Part shown: piece by piece, positions 1 through 19,464 of the stretch
Layout: every line of letters begins with the position of its first letter
How positions within the stretch are numbered: the stretch's first letter is position 1
DNA from: Beroe ovata
Taxonomy: Eukaryota > Ctenophora > Nuda > Beroida > Beroidae
Length of the DNA: 64,000 nucleotides
Reading direction: 5' to 3'
Assembly (NCBI GenBank): GCA_946803715.1
Contig: CAMPET010000001.1
Coordinates: 213,916-277,915, forward strand
Translations under genes and position numbers: made by a program
Notes under the pieces: generated by a model
What the model saw: the letters and a program-made list of their open reading frames with translations, nothing else
Database searches by the model: none
Told to the model about the DNA's origin: nothing

Positions 1-4339
<4,339 letters not shown>

Positions 4340-4598
4340 TCTAACACCATTTAGTTCTCAACAGTAAATCGTTCATGGGTTCTGGTTCATACCCTAGGGA
4401 GAATAGATTTTGTTAAGGGTATTCTTAGCACACAAGAATAGGTAGATGTCATGAACTGATTCCCATTTCAAGTAAGATGATTGTGGAAAATTAAGGAGAC
4501 AAGTTATAGGTGTTCAATCTAAACAGTCAAAAGTTAAAAAGATAAAAATGATATTCCTTGCTTGAAATTGTGTCAAAAGTCAATCAAATTATTCCTGA
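4340..4598. other. Intergenic spacer
   Basis: A short AT-rich gap lies between the start codon of the SIK-like kinase and the stop of the amidohydrolase gene, both on minus. It should hold the amidohydrolase 3' UTR and the kinase promoter. I see no distinct motif. Confidence 0.5.
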
Positions 4599-5495
4599 TC
4601 AACAAATTCCCTTCAGGTTGTAAAACTTAACAGCATTTCCTCCCAGCAATGCTTTTTTGTCAGACTCTGGAAGGTGTTTGATAAGTGATTTGTGTAATTC
4701 ATTTACATCCTTGTAACTTGCACCTGTTAATCTAGAAACGGGCCAATCACTACCAACCATACATCTATCTACACCAAATAACTCCAGAACAACATTGATA
4801 TGCTCTTTAAATGTTTCTACACTCCATGGTGTACTATGATTTGTTGGATCAACCTCGGTAACAAGTCCTGAGATCTTACACCAAACATTGGGACAAGCAG
4901 CAGCATCTTCCATATCTTGTCTCCATTGAGAGGACACTTGAGGTGATTTAGACAAGTAGGGCTTCCCAATGTGGTCAATAACAATCTTCAGCTCGGGCAC
5001 AAGTTTCCCTACTTTACTCACAAGATGGAGGTTATGTGGACGAGATGCAATATCTAGTGTTTTGTCATGTGCTGCAATAATTCTCAGTCCTTGTAGAACA
5101 TCTTCTCTGATTAACCAGTCTGGGTCTGGTTCAAGATCTATGATATGTCTAACTCCAACAAATTTGTCATATACACTCAGCTTATCTAACTGGTTTTTGA
5201 GAAGAATATGATCAGTGAGACATAGACCAGCAACAACCCCTTTCAAAGCTGGATGTCCACTTTCCAAGACCCATACTGCTTCATCAATGCAATTGTTTAT
5301 CACCTGAATGAAAACAGCATGTTTCACACTTACAGAGTCCAATGCTGATGTAAGATCCGGAAAAGAAATGTCCTTGTTTATTTTAGGAACAGATGAATCA
5401 GGCCAAGGATAAGTGAACTTATTCAACTCCCAAACATGGAAATGAGCATCAACTTCCATCATAGATGTTACAGAGCTACAGAGTTTATTATTCAA
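4599..5495 (-). CDS. Intronless amidohydrolase-2 / fuconolactonase-like hydrolase (COG3618 type)
   Basis: A single uninterrupted 298-residue frame. The N-terminus has the metal-binding HxH in VDAHFHVWEL, the middle has VIDHIGKPYL, and the C-terminal third has VGSDWPVSRL, which supplies the catalytic aspartate. These three motifs in this order define the amidohydrolase-2 group that includes L-fuconolactonase and related lactonases. The exact substrate cannot be read. The start is uncertain: MNNKLCSSVTSMMEVDAHF offers ATGs at 5495, 5462 and 5459, and the later ones would place the HxH nearer the N-terminus, as is usual for the family. Every other confidently identified gene in the window is split by introns. 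The missing introns and bacterial-type family suggest transfer or retroposition, but base composition is not obviously foreign. Confidence 0.85.
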   Translation of the reverse strand: MNNKLCSSVTSMMEVDAHFHVWELNKFTYPWPDSSVPKINKDISFPDLTSALDSVSVKHAVFIQVINNCIDEAVWVLESGHPALKGVVAGLCLTDHILLKNQLDKLSVYDKFVGVRHIIDLEPDPDWLIREDVLQGLRIIAAHDKTLDIASRPHNLHLVSKVGKLVPELKIVIDHIGKPYLSKSPQVSSQWRQDMEDAAACPNVWCKISGLVTEVDPTNHSTPWSVETFKEHINVVLELFGVDRCMVGSDWPVSRLTGASYKDVNELHKSLIKHLPESDKKALLGGNAVKFYNLKGIC

Positions 5496-6516
5496 TGTAA
5501 AAAGCTTCAGTCATATTGTGTCTGACTCCCAGCCATTGAGCTATACTGCAAAATCTATCAAGCCTTACCAGCACCTATGCTATCTGTTTTACATTTGTTA
5601 TCAAAATATTCCGTGAATGCGACAATGTGAATCACTTGTAACTTATTCCATGCAATATTAAAATTCAGATTCATTTGTCTTGATCAAACTAGACTTTTCA
5701 TTTAATGTTGTCTTACCAGGATATCGATAAATGCGCGGCGCGTCGAGAATTTCCTACCCACAGGAATTTCCTCAGCTGATGAATTATCATTGATATGAAT
5801 TTGATTTAATTGAAGTGCAGTTTAAAATTAAAAAATAACGCCCCTATTTTGAATCTTAAAATTGATGAAGACATCAATCTGTGACGCGCCGCGCAGCTCG
5901 GTGCGCGCGTCGCAAATAGAAACTCAAAGTGAAACTCAAAGTTGTTGTGAGGCCGAGGAAAAATCGATTTCTTGCGGAGTGAAATCAGTTAATTGGCAAC
6001 AATGATTGCTTGCATGAATATGGTAAGGCTGATTGACTTATTCAGTTAATGCTGTCTAGAAATGCCCATATATATATTGTTATTGAAATCAACATGCATC
6101 TCTTCTACATATCATAATTCGTAAACTGGTGTAGGAACAATAAATGGGGTTCCTAAGTTCATGCATAAATTGGAGCAACCAATACAAAAATATGTCCTTA
6201 TCGTTCTCTTCATAAAAACTTCGATCAACATTCAACAAAGTATAGAAAGGTTTTTATTCTTCACGATTGTTCTTCATTATACATAGCGTCCAAACGTCTT
6301 AAAAGATTCTGCTTCATTGGCTCTTGGATCAATATCTTTGTGCATCGACCATCTACCTCTTTCGACACTGTGCAGCTATTGGGCTTGCTCAGGTAGACAC
6401 CAAGTCAGTGTATATTGGAAGATGGTGCCCTTCCATATCGGAACTCTTCTGGAATTGGAAACATAGAAAGAAATGGGTAAGATTTATTAGATATCCTATG
6501 CAAATATGCAGACTAC
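5496..6516. other. Intergenic region with CpG-rich patches
   Basis: Short GCGCGC-rich patches at about 5733-5745 and 5880-5920 sit in AT-rich sequence upstream of the amidohydrolase and may be part of its promoter or remnants of the foldback families seen at 25 and 48 kb. A minus-strand segment at 6285-6367, after a good acceptor, can encode WSMHKDIDPRANEAESF followed by a short tail and a stop. Alternatively, it could provide a four-residue last exon (CRKR, stop at 6353-6355) for the SIX gene. I could not decide between these readings. Confidence 0.4.
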
Positions 6517-9975
<3,459 letters not shown>

Positions 9976-10079
9976 AATGACCCGCTCCCCCGCTCCCTGC
10001 ACCCGCTGCGGGACTGCTCTGTGTTCGAGTGTGGGGTGAGAGGGGGGAGTGTGAGGGAGTCGGGGACTCAACAGGGAAA

Positions 10080-12134
10080 TGAAGAAGCGGGAGTTTGAGT
10101 TTATGGGGAATAGGGAATTGTGAGAGAGGGGCTGGGGAGTAGAGGGGTGTGGAAGAGAAAACGTGCCACGAGAATAAAGGGATGGGTGTTATGAAAAGGG
10201 AATAGGGGAAACAATGCCGTAACTTTCTAGAGAAGTGAGGGAATTGAGGAGTGTTAGCAGATGATCGTTGGTAAGTAGAGGGTTGAGAGGTGATATGGAA
10301 ATTGAAGTGAAAATTTGGCAGAAGTGTCTTGGAAAGTTCAGAGGGAAGGAATAAGATATGGAACTGTTGTCAGTTACGATGAATAGAGACACACGCAGCT
10401 CTACTCACAGTTGGTAGTTGAGGCGAGGGAGGTGGTCTGCCGGTTACATGGTACCCTGGTGGTGGTGTGTGCTGGGTTCTGTGGTATCCTCCTGCACCAC
10501 CCTCACTCCGGTGATTGTGTGAGGACTCCCTGAGTTGTGGAGTGATTGAGATTCTGAGCGGTAAAGCGTACATTGTACAAAAAATGATGGCCATTTAACC
10601 TACGCATAACTGTTCGAACTTTCACTAAGTTCGAATGTTGAGGAAATTGTTTCATCACAGAACACTCCCTCCATACCTCATATGAGTATCTGGGATACTT
10701 TGTCGATAGTACTGTCCGCCTCCGGCCAATCTCTCACCACCAGCCTCAAACATGTCCTACTTTCTGAAGGAGCAGTACACCGCGAGGGCCTAGTGAGAGA
10801 TGATACTTACTTTCGCCCTCCCTCCCCCTGCGCGATGATATTATAGACAAAACTTATAGCGATATTGAATGTCTTTTCCGTGAAACATAAAACTGGGTAG
10901 GCAACTCAATACGGAGCAAGAACAGATCTGTATATTACTCTACTCTCTACGTTAGCATAGTACCTACACAGTGAGAGATCGTCAGGTGGCAGGGCTCCCT
11001 CCTGCGCACGCTCATTGGTCAGAATATACCGCCCCTCACTTCTCATTGGTCGAGCTGGTATCACGTGACCTGCGGGAGGAGTTTTCATTGGTCAGCTTGA
11101 AATGAGGGTAGCACAGTGCGCGCCCGTGTATATGAGGTAGCTTGGGCAGTTTTTGTGCTGATCGAGTATTTTGGCGGTTTTTGTGTGTGTACTGCAGTAG
11201 TAGAGTGAGTGTAGGTGTAGTTAATGAAGATGTAGGTCGCGCTATTAACGTTTGAGTGGCACCGAAAATAGATCTTTCCCCCGTAGATAAATTAACTAAC
11301 GTACTTGTTTAGGCGTTTGCTGCTAACTGCAACGTTGGGATAATTTGATAATGTTGTTAATGCAATTAGGCAATTAGTCGTAATTAACAATTGCTACAGC
11401 TGCAACAGCGATCAACAACGCGAATAAGATGGCAAATTGAATCAATCTGTTTGTATCTGATGAAAAAAGTCAAAAGTCTAACTTACTCACAATAATCCGA
11501 GAATTTTGGATGTCCCTTGGATTTGAAAAGGTCCGTAATCCTCGAACTTCAGTCTAACACCATTCAATCGACCGCTACCCCATATCTCTGCTGGCTTGCT
11601 CCAAGCGAGATCATTCGTAACCATGGCTAGTGAATGATGCAGTGTCAGGGTTATCGTTACTATGCGACCAGTTATCATGGTAACACTAACAACTGAGATG
11701 GTTAATGTACACTGCATAACCACAATGTGAAATGTATAAGTTAGCAATAAAACCAATGAAATTAAAAAATCACATAGAAAAACTGTAAAAATCACAGAAA
11801 AATGTACAGGAATTTTCACTCAAAGATTATCTGAACACTGAGAATCATAAAAATAGTTGTCGTATCTGGTTTGATTCCGAAATCATTTGGTGTTTCATGA
11901 ACACGGCAGTCAAGCCGACTCCGAATTGAAAACTACTTCATTTCTTAGCTATATTTCATCAGAAGCTTCAAGTGTACCATCATGTGATTCAATACTATCG
12001 AGCCCTAGTCTTGACTCTAATTACTCGAAAAACCCTGACCCTCGTTTTGACTCTTAGCTTGGCAACTGCAATGATTGACTGGTCCACTATGGTCGAGCTT
12101 CTATTGGATAGTGCCGATAAATTCACTTCAGACT
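10080..12134. other. Region between SIX1/2 and the RabGAP gene
   Basis: This holds the likely SIX promoter. A Pro/His-rich minus frame at about 10402-10594 (YHRTQHTPPPGYHVTGRPPP, then a GTGAGT donor) could be an upstream SIX exon or noise. At 11010-11095 there are three CATTGGTC boxes and one TCACGTGACC palindrome, followed by a TATA-like GTATATGAGG near 11130. A minus frame near 11487-11640 (DLAWSKPAEIWGSGRLNG) has no recognised relative. Nothing else supportable is seen. Confidence 0.45.
11010..11095. promoter_or_regulatory. CCAAT-box / CACGTG promoter-like cluster
   Basis: Three copies of CATTGGTC occur within about 85 bases, with a TCACGTGACC palindrome between the second and third. CCAAT boxes bind NF-Y and CACGTG palindromes bind bHLH-zip factors (USF, MITF/TFE types). 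The same combination recurs at about 31.4-31.6 kb and, more loosely, at 8.7-9.0 kb, which supports a regulatory role. The target gene is inferred to be SIX1/2, about 1 kb away. Confidence 0.5.
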
Positions 12135-15100
12135 TCATCTCGTATCCTCTCGTACTTGATCCGATATCAGACTCTCTATATTCGCTATACTGATGGCATC
12201 CTGGCTACTTACCGAGTCTCTCGAACCCGATCCACCATTCATCATCCCATTAACTCTTTCAGAGTCCAAATCATCATCATCATCTGATATGTCGTCCAGT
12301 ATCCTCATTCCCTCTCCTCGCAATATCAAATTCTCATTTCTCAACATTTCAACATCCCCCTCCAGCCTCCCTACTATCTCTCTCAACCTCTCAACTTCTC
12401 TTTCTCCCTCTAATCTCATTTTTCCCATTTCACTGGCAATCTCGCGTTTTTCTGCACGCTCGCGCGTCAAATCGCGGTTTAGCTGCGCAATTTGCGCGGC
12501 ATGACAGTTATTCTGGATTTTCAGGAAGTTGTACTTGGTCTCCAGAAGCTGAGTTTTGTTTGCGTTTTCTAGATCTTCATGTAAAACCTGGGGTATGGGA
12601 AAATGTTTGTTGGCAATCGTGTTGTTATGATGCGGATAAATATTTTAGTCACAACATGGAGAATTTGTCAATTGACACATGTTTTTCATCAAGTTCAGTA
12701 GGAAAAATTGTCGTGAATCGTATAGGAGTGAAGGCTGCGTTCCACATCGTGTGGTGGTGTGTTTGGGCGAGTAATTAGTTGTAACAGTACACTTGAATTA
12801 TACAGACCAGGTGTTTCACTTAACTACTTATATTGATTGTGTAAGTGGTTGGGTTATTACAGGAAATTAGATACCACGACACGCACAAATTATAGTATCA
12901 GGTTGAGGAATAAGTCGAGAATTATGCCATTACACTGCACAATATGTGAGCATCGCAACATTCGCATATCATGTAACTGTTGAGGAGGTACAAATTGTCG
13001 GATGAATGGATGAAAATATGGCATGAATAATCATTCACTGCCGAAGGAACATCAAGATTCGCAAATGAAAGTGGAGAGGAGTAACATTTCCGCAGAGATA
13101 TAGAAAAGGTATGACGAGGAATTTGGGACACAATATGTTTTCTGCTACAAACCTTGTATTCTATCTCTAGGTCCCTCAGCTCCACAGATAGATCCACTCC
13201 GAAGATTTCCTTCACCTGTCAGTTTGAATTCGACCTTGACGATTACTCGAAAATTCTCAAGAAATATTCCTAGTAAAAGTTTATATGAGGAGCGGTAAGG
13301 GGACTGATGCCCCTATTACATGACACCAGTTCAATTAGAGTCTAATTAGACTGGCGTCGTTTAATAGGGTAATCAGTGATCTAGTCAACTCACGCGATAC
13401 TCAAAGGAGGGGTCAATCTTCTGTTGGAGTACTGTATCCTTCATGTAGTTCATGAGTTTCTCAAAACTGTTAAGTGCTAGGATGTCCTCCTTGGAGGAGT
13501 CTAGGACATAGAGAATCACCTGGAAATGTGATTAGATATCAACTTCTGTAACAGAGTGGTAGATAATAGAGAAAGGGTTCGACTTCATTGATTAATAGGA
13601 AGATGCCATAATTCAACATTTTACTGAAAATGCTCGCAATTAATAATGGTTTTCACTTTTCTTGATAGTCCGTAAATCGGTTATTCTCAATGGCAATAAT
13701 TTTATCAAAAATTCTACGACGGTTTTCATGAGCATTTGTAACCATGGTTAGTTATCAAGGTTGTTATGGTTACCTTGAATATGGCATCAGTTCCCTGGAG
13801 AAGGATAAAGTCCATGAGTCGGGCGGAGAGTCTAAATGAGAGTTGGGTTGAAAATGCTGTCATTATCCACGGTACTGCGTACAGAGAGGGAATAACCTGC
13901 ACGTGGAGGGGCTGTTACCATGGTAACCATGTGGTAACAGTGTGGTGAAAGTTAGGGAGATAGGGCCGTTACCATGTTACCATGTGGTTACAATGTGGTG
14001 AATGTGAGAGAGATAGATGGGGTTACCTTGACACCATGTGGTGAATGTTAGGGAGATAGGGGGTCACCATGGTAACAGTATGCAAGTGAGGTGTATATGA
14101 AGTAGAGCTGGGACCATGGAGGTCGACCAAAAATGGGTATGGTACACTTCTCAAGGCTGGAAAACTGACTTAAGGGGGGGGGGAGAGAAGGCGAGCGGGA
14201 AGGGGAAGATAAGAGATGTGACATTAGCAGATTCACTAATAACATCATGCTACCATGGTAGCTCCAATGCCTCATATTAAGATGTCATGTGTCATGTTAG
14301 GAACTATGGCTATTCCAATATACCTCATGCGTACTAAGATGTTCATGCAGGAGTTGTAACCTATCGTGTAGTAACCGTGACAACTGGTACAGTCTCATTT
14401 TCAGCCCGGCCATGTGTGGCTTGTACACGTCGCGTAACTGACACTTGTACATTAGATCCAGGAGGAGATTGAATGCTTCCTGCTCTGGTAACTGAGGCAA
14501 AAGTGGTGTCAACTTGGTTGTCATAATCTCAGAGTGGTTTAGTGTCGTTTAGTGTTGTCATGGTAACAATGGATGACGTCACTCACATGCACTAGCAGCA
14601 GACCCGCGACAAAATTCATTCCCTGACAGTATGAAACCTCGACATCGAACATGCTGTAAGCTTTGAGCACATTACCAAGTGCTGTTTGTCCTGGGCCAAA
14701 CTCCCCCTTGAAGTAGGGATGTGTGGGAAATGTCCTCCCTGAACACAAGGAAATATTGTGGGAGGAAATTCGATGTCTCTAGGTGATGGAAATTGAACCC
14801 ATTCGAAAACAATGTGTTGAGGGGACTGCCAGTTCATCATGGTAAATCAGTCTTTCAATTATTGGAAATACTTATTGCGATATCACAGTTCAGACTAAGA
14901 TCAAGGTGTTCTAACCGATATCGAGCCGAATGGCGTTCACGACGCTCTCCGCCGCTCCCTCACACATCTCCTCATATGTCATGAGGTGGGGTGGAGTCGG
15001 GTCCTTGCTCTGTTTCAATCTGGACAGAAGTTTCCACACCTCGCCCCGCACTGAATCGGGCACACCTGCGAGTGCGAGTGAAATGAGGGAGTGAGCTCTT

Positions 15101-17108
15101 TGAATGGAAATAGAGGGGGCGTGAGGGGTGAGGGGTGGAGTATGCACACGTGAGGGAGGGAAATCTTTGAATGGAAATAGAGTGGGCGTGAAAAAGGGGG
15201 AAAGGAAAGTTGAGGGAGTGGGATTTCCAGAGGGATGAAGAGGCTAGGGGAGTGTGATGGTAAAGAAGCTATGAAGTGAGGGTGTTTTAGCGGATTTGTG
15301 GATGAATGAAGACACTAAAATACACTAATTTCATGTCACAATCAGTCTCACAATCTCGTTCTACTAACCCCCATATACAGCATCCTCGATGTCACCTCTA
15401 AATGAGGACTCAGGAGCGGAGGACTCCTCAATCCTCCTGAATAGGGAGTTCCATACCTCCTCATGTTGCTTCTCTATCTCACTCAACACATCAAACTCTG
15501 TAAGTATAGTTTCAGAATGAATGCAAGGGATTGGGGATCGGCCATTACGGTATGGAACCCTAAGGGATCAAGATGAACAACGAAATAGCAACGATAAGAA
15601 CCAAGATGAGACCAAAACAAATTGATGTGTTCAACGGTATCACTCACGGTCACTGCTAGTATCGGTGTTTTCAGCAACTGAGTGCTCCTCTTCAAGACTT
15701 TGACTTGATATCATACTCAAATTCTCTGAGAGGAAGATAGGCAATCTTTCTCTCTTAAATAGCACAGTTTACACAAAGGAATACTTGAGCATGAATCATC
15801 CCATGATTTTCTCGAAACTTGTTCGACGAAAATCCATTCATACGCCGTAATCACATACCATAGTTTTTGCTTGTATTTAGACTCTCGTAGATTGCTATTC
15901 TAACGGAAGATGACTTATGCGGTGACTTCTGCATGGGATCCGCCGGTGGCTTGGGTTCAAGACGTTGTTGGGAGACTTGCAGAAGCGTCTAAACAAAAAC
16001 AGTGTCTACATGCAGGCAACGCTCAGAAAATCATGAAAAGAACAAAAAAAACTTTATCCGTTGAATCAAATTCTGGTAATCTCTACTTATCAAAAACTTA
16101 CCGGTCCCGGGTTCTCTATGATCGTAGCCTCGAACGGGTTTGCGACAGTCACCGCTCTTGATCGTCTTGTTCTCTGGAGCAATGGAGGGTGAAAAACGGC
16201 ACAATATATTCTATGTCCAGTAACACGAATTTTTGAAGAAATCTGCGCATATCAAGCCTCATCAGGGAAGCGAGATAGCGCTAAAATTCTACCAGCTATC
16301 GATTCGGCGTCAACAAATACTTAAGAATCGAAAATTTCAAATCACATGTGATGATATAAATCGTTGCCATGGCAACACTTACGATCTGTTCAGGGACTTT
16401 CCTCTCATGAGTATGTTCTCCCTGTCTCCGCTCGAATATGGTCCGAAGACATCCCACCAACAGACTATTCTTAGCACTATCGTCCTTCTCCTCCGTCTTA
16501 AACATCTGAAATACCTCAACTATCTCGTTTTCCGATAGACTACCGATAACACTGCTCAACTCTTGTACCACTTCATCCGGGGATAAACCTGAAGAAAAGA
16601 GATTCGTTGTCATAGAAACGGGAATTTGACGAAGAACCTACACAAAAATTACGATAAATTGTCATCTATACGGGATGGAGTTCAGACTCACTGAGCAGTT
16701 TCGAGCACAGATTGTTGAATATGACAATGGGGCAAGACTTGCAAAGTCCCTTGTTTCTCAGGTCGTCTTCAGGCTCCTTCGTGAATTGGTTGTACGCTTT
16801 TAAACACATCTTGTGGATTGAGTGCAGAATTGTAACACCCTGTGTGGGAGAAAAGCGGGTAATTGGCAGGGAAACATGAGGAAAGTGGTGAGATTATAAT
16901 TCGCAATGTGGGGAAAATTAGCGGAGACATGGTCGGATAAAACTTGCAGAGCGATATCCTCATTTCGGGGGATGAAATTGAACGTTCCCACGCGTAATTG
17001 TCTCACCATATCGGGTGAAGCTGCTTTGAACACGTGGATACACTCTCGGGCTGCTGCGTCGCCCAGAACCTGTCTACAGCTCCATCCGATAAAGGAGCTG
17101 TCTTTACC
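12135..17108 (-). CDS. TBC1D1/TBC1D4 (AS160)-type Rab GTPase-activating protein, 5' end not found
   Basis: Exons on minus: 17007-17108, 16692-16839, 16383-16588, 16102-16173, 15859-15975, 15648-15725, 15369-15497, 14916-15065, 14587-14738, 14324-14491, 13774-13896, 13394-13519, 13153-13215 and 12135-12587. The N-terminal part matches the second PTB domain and linker of TBC1D1/4 ([15 protein letters not shown], then [20 protein letters not shown]). The TBC domain has [14 protein letters not shown], the arginine-finger motif IRLDIGR, the glutamine-finger YCQG, and YQLSRLLHD. After it come [12 protein letters not shown] and an Arg/Glu-rich coiled coil ending in an acidic stretch and a stop at 12135. 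It should accelerate GTP hydrolysis on Rab proteins in vesicle traffic. The 12213 boundary looks like a splice donor (GTAAGT), but reading through gives a sensible C-terminus, so the last 26 codons are uncertain. No first exon was found upstream of 17108. Confidence 0.85.
13905..14075. repeat. Minisatellite rich in CCATGGTAAC in RabGAP intron
   Basis: Three to four imperfect units of about 50 bases contain GTTACCATGGTAAC, GTGGTGAA and GTTAGGGAGATAGG. It lies in the intron between the exons at 13774-13896 and 14324-14491. Each unit includes the X-box-like palindrome noted elsewhere in the window. Confidence 0.7.
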
Positions 17109-17568
17109 CTGGAAAAGAGAGGGAGAGTGCGCGGCGCAATCACGTGACCTCTCACGTGCGTGCGATGTCAAATATTCCACTTGCGCGCGGTTGAATTCAT
17201 TTGGCTGTTTGTTTCACGAATTCGTTTCGTTTATCATGCGTCCGCGTATATTATGAGATTGACGTTGTTCAATCTTCATGCTGCCGGGGAAAGCGAATCG
17301 GAATACGGCATTAAGTTTTGTCTTGTCTAAGAATAAATAGTCCCTAGCCCCTGTTTCCCTAAAACTGATTATGAAGTCATCAGCTCAAGTTAGAGAAATA
17401 AGTCCTGCAAATACTATTCGAAAACTTCGCCCAGTATTGATGTATTAATAACTAGCGTCTTTGATCTTCCCTGCTTAGTGCGATGAGAATTAAACAGAAC
17501 AAACCAACCTCAAACGACATTGAAATGGTTGTTTTCTTTCAATCTATATAAGCTTTGCTCCTTGTGAA

Positions 17569-18790
17569 ATTTGAATGTTTGATATCCCTTAACTCAAAAG
17601 GAGGCCACATGGAGTTCCAGTCTCATCCCCGGTCTCAGTTCCGACCTTCAGAAGCCAAGATAGATGACATTACGCACCACACCTGGTAAAAGACAACCAA
17701 AAACCGTTGTTCACTCACCGACTCGGGCTGGTCTACTGGTGTAACTCCACACTTCTCCTCCCCAGAGAATGATAAGAAGTTTGATTGACCGTGTTGAGGG
17801 ACTTGAGGGGGCATCTACAGATGCTAGAAGCAGAAATTTCGCGCTGGAGGAGAAATTAAGAAGTCAGGGGGAGATGATTCTCCGTTTTGAAGATGAGCTG
17901 TTCGCCCTTAGGACAGAACTCCGTCAAAACAAGGGTGAAATCGCAAGACTTCATAAGATGAACTCAATCCTCCATGAGAAGGTCAAGGGGCAAATCAAGA
18001 AGGAGAGTCTGGTTGTTACTCCCCTCACATCAAAAAAGCCTAAAGCTTTGATTCTGCCCCCTTCAGATGTTGACGTGGAGCAAGAATTCAGGATGTTCCT
18101 CGAGAGGAAATCGGTTGAGAGCAAGAGGGCAAAAAACTCCCTCAAGTTTTTTCAGGGAGATCCTCCTCAACTATTACCGGGTAGCGAAACTGTAGGTTCC
18201 TCCTATCACGGGGGCTGCAAAAGAAGCAATGGACTTCTATGACTCCACCAGAGAAGAATTCATCGATGCAGATACTGCAATATCGAAACTTTCGTTGGAG
18301 TATTTTCCCAACACCATGCTAGATAACCGCATTGCTCGCAATTGCCTAAAAAAGACTATACAATTTGGGCAATAAATTCAAAAGACAAGTGGGCATGAGA
18401 ATATGGAACCGTGTGACTCGGCAGAGACCAAGTCATACTTAGACTTTATCCCGGAGGTAATGGTTCCCACTCAGAGTCCAGGCACACCAGTCTCAGGGAA
18501 CCACCCGAGACCTCTGCAAAAGAAGCAATGGACTTCTATGACTTCACCAGAGAAGAATTCGTAGATGCAATACTGAAACTGTCGCTGGTGTAATTCCCCA
18601 ACACAATGCTAAATAAGCGCATTGCCCGCAATTGTCTACACAAAAGACACTTTATGTTTTGGGCAACAAATTCAAAAAACAAGTGGGCATGAGAATATGG
18701 AACCGTGTGGCTCGCCAGAGACCAAGTCATACATATACTTGGTCTATCCTAGAGGTGATGATTTGCACTCAGAGTCCAGGCACACGGCCA
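17569..18790 (+). pseudogene. Decayed repeat with coiled-coil ORF, possible transposon remnant
   Basis: A plus frame at 17769-18242 (157 residues) is rich in Glu, Lys, Arg and Leu with heptad spacing (IDRVEGLEG..., ELFALRTELRQNKGEIARLH), so a coiled coil is likely. It runs into KEAMDFYDSTREEF, which is broken by frameshifts. The following sequence is an imperfect direct repeat of about 265 bases (copies roughly 18222-18485 and 18517-18785), both encoding FPNTML(D/N)..RIARNCL with stops. This looks like a degenerating mobile-element gene or a pseudogene of a dispersed family. No reverse transcriptase or transposase motif is visible, so the class is unknown. Confidence 0.45.
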
Positions 18791-19464
18791 GCCTCAATGA
18801 ATATTCAATACATTGAGATAACTTCCTCTTGGCAACACTTCCTCTTTGGAACATTGAATCTTGACGCAGCTAGAAATTACGTCGTATTTGATGCTTGATG
18901 TACTATTATTATCATAGCTGCAATAAACAGGCTGGACCACGCCCCACACCACACATCATCTATTTTTCGAAGTGTTCTTACTATAGATGCAAGTTTCTCA
19001 GAGCGAACAGCAACTCTTGATCATTGATAGCAGTATAATATGTCCGCACACAGCTAGATTGTTGGCAAGCTAAACTCCGTGATTTGTTTTATTTCTCACT
19101 CCTTGTTTGTGAGAGTGCGCGGCGCATACGGTCGATCACTTGACATGCATTGTATATTTCATATGAAAACTCGAGTTGTCCATTGTCCGCGATAACATGT
19201 TTCATTATTCTTGTACAGTCGCTCGATTTTGTGTTTCTTTTCTCGGCTGTTCCGTTGCTATTGATAAACTCGAACATCAGAGACTTGTTTGCGAGCCGTA
19301 CGTGAAAAACAGTCATAAAACATCAAGAATTGATATTCAATCAGTTTGAAACAGATCAACGGTGAAAAGATTGCCCTACCACCACAACCAATTTTTCGAC
19401 TTATCTCGTGCCACTCGCCCGTATTTTCTGATCCCCCAAGTGCACCACCTGCCCCTGACCCACC
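18791..19464. other. Spacer upstream of innexin
   Basis: No convincing exon is seen. A 75-codon minus frame at 19089-19316 begins with ATG (MTVFHVRLANKSLMFEFINS) but matches nothing I know and could be chance. The region must contain the innexin promoter. Paired GATCATTG-like words occur near 19018. Confidence 0.4.

Noticed and set aside
15910-16161. Plus frame starting [15 protein letters not shown]
   Set aside because: Minus strand carries RabGAP exons at 15859-15975 and 16102-16173 in phase with their neighbours.
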